Assembly: GCA_039819065.1 (NCBI GenBank)
Contig: JBCBSS010000101.1
Coordinates: 1 to 29,189 of the forward strand
Direction of reading: 5' to 3'
DNA: 29,189 nt
Source of the DNA: JBCBSS01 sp039819065
Lineage (GTDB): Bacteria > Bacteroidota > Bacteroidia > Cytophagales > Cyclobacteriaceae
Part shown: positions 26,555 to 29,189 of the stretch, one piece after another
Layout: the number at the start of each line of letters is the position of its first letter
How positions within the stretch are numbered: position 1 is the stretch's first letter
The notes under the pieces: model-generated
What the model was told of the DNA's origin: nothing
The model's database searches: none
What the model saw: only the letters and a program-made list of their open reading frames with translations
Made by a program: the position numbers and the translations under genes

Positions 26555-28363
26555 TTAACTTTCGAAGCTATATTTGTTGGCATTGATCAGCTCGTCGGCT
26601 ACCCGACGCCCTACTTCCTTGAGGTTCAAAGGCTCTACTTTGGTGAAGCGTTTTAGCCCCATCAGCAATAACCTTTGCTCATCTCCTTCAGCGAAAGCGT
26701 ATATGGCTTCTTTGCCTGCTTTCTGAACTGTTTCAGTGGCTTCATGCATGATAATTCTGGTCATGTCAATATGCGCAGCATACTTCTCTTCACCGAAATT
26801 CTGTATAAGTTTTTCAGTTCTAAGCAGAGCTGATTCAAAGGACAATACATGCATGAGCATATCGGCCACGTTCATCATTATTTCCTGCTCATCTTTGATG
26901 CTGGCCATTAGTTTTTGCAACGCCGACCCTGCTACCATGAAGATGACCTTCTTGAGATTGGCAAGCACTTTTTTCTCGGCCCAGAATAAACCGTTATCTT
27001 CATCTTCGCCGAACGAAGGGATTGAAGTCAATTCTTTGGCCACTTGCTGTGCCGGCCCCATCAGGTCAAGTTGACCTTTCATCGCCTTCTTTAATAGCAT
27101 ATCGATCATCAACATTCTGTTGATCTCGTTAGTGCCTTCAAAGATCCTGGCAATACGCGCGTCTCTGTATAACCTATCCATGGGAGCATCGGCTGAGAAG
27201 CCCATACCTCCAAAGATTTGGACACCTTCATCCACCACAAAGTCCTGTACTTCAGAACCCAGTACTTTGATAATGGCGCATTCTATACCATACTCTTCTA
27301 CACATTTGTATTTTGCTTCATTCACTGGCACACCGGCAGCAATAAGGTCATCATATTGTAAGTCAATATTGTGCCCTACCCGATAAGCAGTTGATTCAAC
27401 CGCATAAGTTCTAGCAGCCATTCTGGCCAGCTTTTGCTTGATCGCACCGTAAGACGATATGGGCTTACCGAATTGCTTGCGTTCGTTGGCATACTGTACA
27501 GCAAAGTTGATCGTCTTTTTACCCACGCCTATAGTACCGGTACCCAACTTAATTCTACCCGTGTTTAAGACATTAACGGCAATCTTAAAACCTTGCTCCC
27601 TTTCACCCAATAAGTTCTCCGCGGGCACCTTTACATCGTTGAAAAATACTTGCCTGGTCGATGATCCTTTGATACCCATCTTCTTCTCTTCCTCACCCAA
27701 AGTCACACCTCCAAACTCCTTCTCTACGATAAAAGCAGAAAGCTTTTTATCATCTTCTATTTTGGCAAATACAATGAATATATTAGAAAAGCCAGAGTTG
27801 GTGATCCACATCTTTTGTCCATTCAACATGTAGTGCTGGCCATCTTCGGTAGGAACTGCTTTAGTTTTGCCAGAATTGGCGTCTGATCCTGCATCCGGCT
27901 CAGTCAAACAGTAGCATGTCTTCCATTCTCCTGTCACCAATTTGGGTAAATATTTCGCTTTCTGCGCTTCGTTACCATAAAGTAGGATGGGGGCAATACC
28001 GATACTCGTCTGCACACCTACTACTGCTGAAAACGAGTGTGACTTAGAAAGCTCTTCTACAAAGAACAGCGTATTATTAAAAGGTATCTCATATCCACCA
28101 TATTCTTCTGGCACACCCAAACCGAGAAAGCCTAATTCACCGGTTTTCTCAAGAAGTCTTGGGTTCAATTCAGGATCTTCCTGTGCATCTATTTTATCCA
28201 GAATGGGTTCGATTTCTTTTTCTATGAATTCAGCCAGTGAGTTTTTCATCATTCTGGCTTCTTCATTAAAGTCTTCAGCAATGAATATATCGCTGGCAGT
28301 GGTGGTTTTGATAAGGAATTCTCCTCCTTTGGTAATCTGAGGTTGCGATGTAACTGTTTCCAT
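26555..28363 (-). CDS. Acyl-CoA dehydrogenase (long, VLCAD-like form)
   Basis: A 602-aa flavoenzyme on the minus strand. It has the ACAD signature LTEPDAGSD (about 153-161), the second signature QIFGGMGFSADAPMDR, and the catalytic-base Glu409 in IFEGTNEI. About 170 residues follow the catalytic core, matching very-long-chain or AcdA-type enzymes rather than the ~380-aa short forms. It oxidises acyl-CoA to trans-2-enoyl-CoA with FAD, the first step of beta-oxidation, passing electrons to ETF. A TTG at 28369 lies in frame, but ATG 28363 is preferred. It starts 7 bp after the transglutaminase-like gene, so the two are cotranscribed from the promoter near 29106-29136. Chain length preference is not certain. 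Confidence 0.95.
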   Translation of the reverse strand: METVTSQPQITKGGEFLIKTTTASDIFIAEDFNEEARMMKNSLAEFIEKEIEPILDKIDAQEDPELNPRLLEKTGELGFLGLGVPEEYGGYEIPFNNTLFFVEELSKSHSFSAVVGVQTSIGIAPILLYGNEAQKAKYLPKLVTGEWKTCYCLTEPDAGSDANSGKTKAVPTEDGQHYMLNGQKMWITNSGFSNIFIVFAKIEDDKKLSAFIVEKEFGGVTLGEEEKKMGIKGSSTRQVFFNDVKVPAENLLGEREQGFKIAVNVLNTGRIKLGTGTIGVGKKTINFAVQYANERKQFGKPISSYGAIKQKLARMAARTYAVESTAYRVGHNIDLQYDDLIAAGVPVNEAKYKCVEEYGIECAIIKVLGSEVQDFVVDEGVQIFGGMGFSADAPMDRLYRDARIARIFEGTNEINRMLMIDMLLKKAMKGQLDLMGPAQQVAKELTSIPSFGEDEDNGLFWAEKKVLANLKKVIFMVAGSALQKLMASIKDEQEIMMNVADMLMHVLSFESALLRTEKLIQNFGEEKYAAHIDMTRIIMHEATETVQKAGKEAIYAFAEGDEQRLLLMGLKRFTKVEPLNLKEVGRRVADELINANKYSFES

Positions 28364-28370
28364 AATCAAT

Positions 28371-29060
28371 CTATGCTTTAGCTATGAGCTTGGTTAAATC
28401 AAGAGTTTCGTTGTTATAAACTGTCTCCATTTCGAAGATATGCGGGTAATGCAGCTGTAGTTCATCCATCATCAGCTTTTTGGGAATATCATGAAAAGTA
28501 CCATAGTCATGTACGTATTCCATGAACCCTCCCTCCTTGTCAAATTCTTGTAAAATGGCATCTTTGGTGCCGTCAAATTCCAGTGGTTCAACACCTAGCT
28601 TATCACAAAGCTCTTTGTTAAATGCTGGAGTGACTTTGATCCACTCGTTATTGAGAAAAAGCTCGGCATGGCCGTGGCAGACGATCAAGTCCGTTTTGAA
28701 TATGGCCACGATCTTTTCCATACTGATGTGATTCTTCACTATGGCTAATCGAAGTCTGGCCGGTATGTCAAGGGCCCTAGCACCGGCAATGAGCAATGAA
28801 GCTTTGGCCACGCAATGTCCATAGTCGCGATCCATAATGGAACTGGCCATCATTTCCGCATCTTTAAAATGAACAATGTAAGGTGAGTATTTGTATGCGT
28901 CGCGGATATCATAAAAAAGTGCCGCCGCCTTTTCTGAATCATCAGTAATACCTTTCGTTACCTCTTCAGCATAATCTCGTATCGTTTCGCTGTTACTGTC
29001 AATGTAACGTGATTGTTCTAAATATTGATTAAAGTCTTCCATAACGGGCACTTTACTCAT
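28371..29060 (-). CDS. Transglutaminase-like domain protein
   Basis: A 229-aa cytoplasmic protein (no signal peptide) with the transglutaminase/protease-like core. Cys83 in YGHCVAKA and His131 in CHGHAELFLNNEW are in place, but the position normally held by the third residue (Asp in W...vDP) reads WIKVTPAFN, with Thr144 in place of Asp. Enzyme activity is therefore doubtful or uses another residue; from memory, related proteins share this TPAFN motif, so it may be a family trait rather than a mutation. The gene is cotranscribed with the acyl-CoA dehydrogenase, suggesting a link with lipid metabolism, but no function is known to me. ATG 29060 is the start. Confidence 0.85.
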   Translation of the reverse strand: MSKVPVMEDFNQYLEQSRYIDSNSETIRDYAEEVTKGITDDSEKAAALFYDIRDAYKYSPYIVHFKDAEMMASSIMDRDYGHCVAKASLLIAGARALDIPARLRLAIVKNHISMEKIVAIFKTDLIVCHGHAELFLNNEWIKVTPAFNKELCDKLGVEPLEFDGTKDAILQEFDKEGGFMEYVHDYGTFHDIPKKLMMDELQLHYPHIFEMETVYNNETLDLTKLIAKA

Positions 29061-29087
29061 CTTTCCCTGAATTTAGTTTTAAAAAAT

Positions 29088-29103
29088 TAGGCATTGATGC
29101 CTA
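29088..29103. promoter_or_regulatory. Palindromic operator candidate A
   Basis: A perfect 7+2+7 palindrome, TAGGCAT-TG-ATGCCTA, lies 28 bp upstream of the transglutaminase-like start and just downstream of the -7 box, over the expected transcription start. It shares the pattern TAGGC-N6-GCCTA with site B. Confidence 0.65.
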
Positions 29104-29105
29104 GA

Positions 29106-29136
29106 CAAAATAAAGCAATTTTATTTAATTAGGCAA
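29106..29136 (-). promoter_or_regulatory. Candidate promoter of the acyl-CoA dehydrogenase operon
   Basis: On the minus strand, TTG (29136-29134) and TATTTTG (29112-29106) are 21 bp apart, close to the Bacteroidota TTG / TAnnTTTG pair, with one T short in the -7 box. The predicted start of transcription falls in operator candidate A, about 40 bp ahead of the ATG at 29060. Confidence 0.45.
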
Positions 29137-29148
29137 TAAGGCCTAATT
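29127..29148. promoter_or_regulatory. Palindromic operator candidate B
   Basis: AATTAGGC (29127-29134) and GCCTAATT (29141-29148) form a perfect 8-bp inverted repeat with a 6-bp spacer. It covers the TTG of the candidate promoter and has the same TAGGC-N6-GCCTA core as site A. The two centres are 42 bp apart. Confidence 0.65.
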
Positions 29149-29189
29149 TTGTGAACACGCGGCATTTTAACTTGCTGGTTCATTTTTAT

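Noticed and set aside
27459..28340. Plus-strand open frames (117 and 124 aa) inside the acyl-CoA dehydrogenase gene
   Set aside because: They lie antisense to a strongly conserved enzyme; their Ser/Pro-rich composition is what reverse reading of that codon use gives, and they show no motif.
29151..29189. GTG-initiated plus-strand frame open to the window end, as a divergent regulator next to the twin palindromes
   Set aside because: Only 13 codons are visible and no family can be recognised; a minus-strand gene ending at about 29167 (frame ...NEPAS then stop) is equally possible.

Overview
The window looks like a chromosomal segment from a free-living, low-to-moderate GC member of the Bacteroidota, most likely Cytophagales (Marivirga/Roseivirga/Fulvivirga-like). 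The evidence is two giant secreted proteins ending in the two kinds of type IX secretion (T9SS) C-terminal signal (CHU_C/type B and Por-tail/type A), a PorP/SprF-family partner protein, little Shine-Dalgarno signal, and TAnnTTTG-like promoter boxes. The genus is inferred from gene content only. No rRNA, tRNA, CRISPR array or insertion sequence was seen.

Region 1 (331-8552, + strand) is a tightly packed eight-gene exopolysaccharide operon. It encodes a single-domain response regulator, a phosphoglycosyl transferase fused to a degenerate receiver domain, a processive-type GT2, a second GT2, an AsnB-type glutamine amidotransferase, two SAM methyltransferases and a GT4. No flippase, polymerase or export gene lies inside the window.

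Region 2 (8642-22734, + strand) holds two giant secreted proteins. The first (1766 aa) has an N-terminal alpha/beta-hydrolase head, 15 tandem PKD-like modules and a CHU_C tail. It is followed at once by a PorP/SprF-family protein that carries an acidic linker and a C-terminal SPOR domain. After a 515-bp gap comes a 2263-aa protein with a related hydrolase head, FN3, PA14 and cadherin-like modules, three copies of an unnamed ~175-aa module, and a type A T9SS tail. A strong hairpin terminator closes it.

Region 3 (22877-25494, + strand) has an acyltransferase-3 membrane protein that may O-acylate the polysaccharide, a small outer-membrane-barrel-like protein and a short-chain dehydrogenase. Region 4 (25499-29060, - strand) has a second short-chain dehydrogenase, a small palindromic intergenic repeat, a 602-aa acyl-CoA dehydrogenase and a transglutaminase-like protein. 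Upstream of these lies a promoter bracketed by two matching palindromes with the same spacing.

Working model (inference): regions 1 to 3 form a surface-polysaccharide locus. The operon builds a decorated polymer, AT3 may add acyl groups, and the two enzyme-headed giants sit on the surface and may bind or de-esterify the polymer. The first giant is probably delivered by its own SprF-type partner, which the SPOR domain may tie to peptidoglycan.
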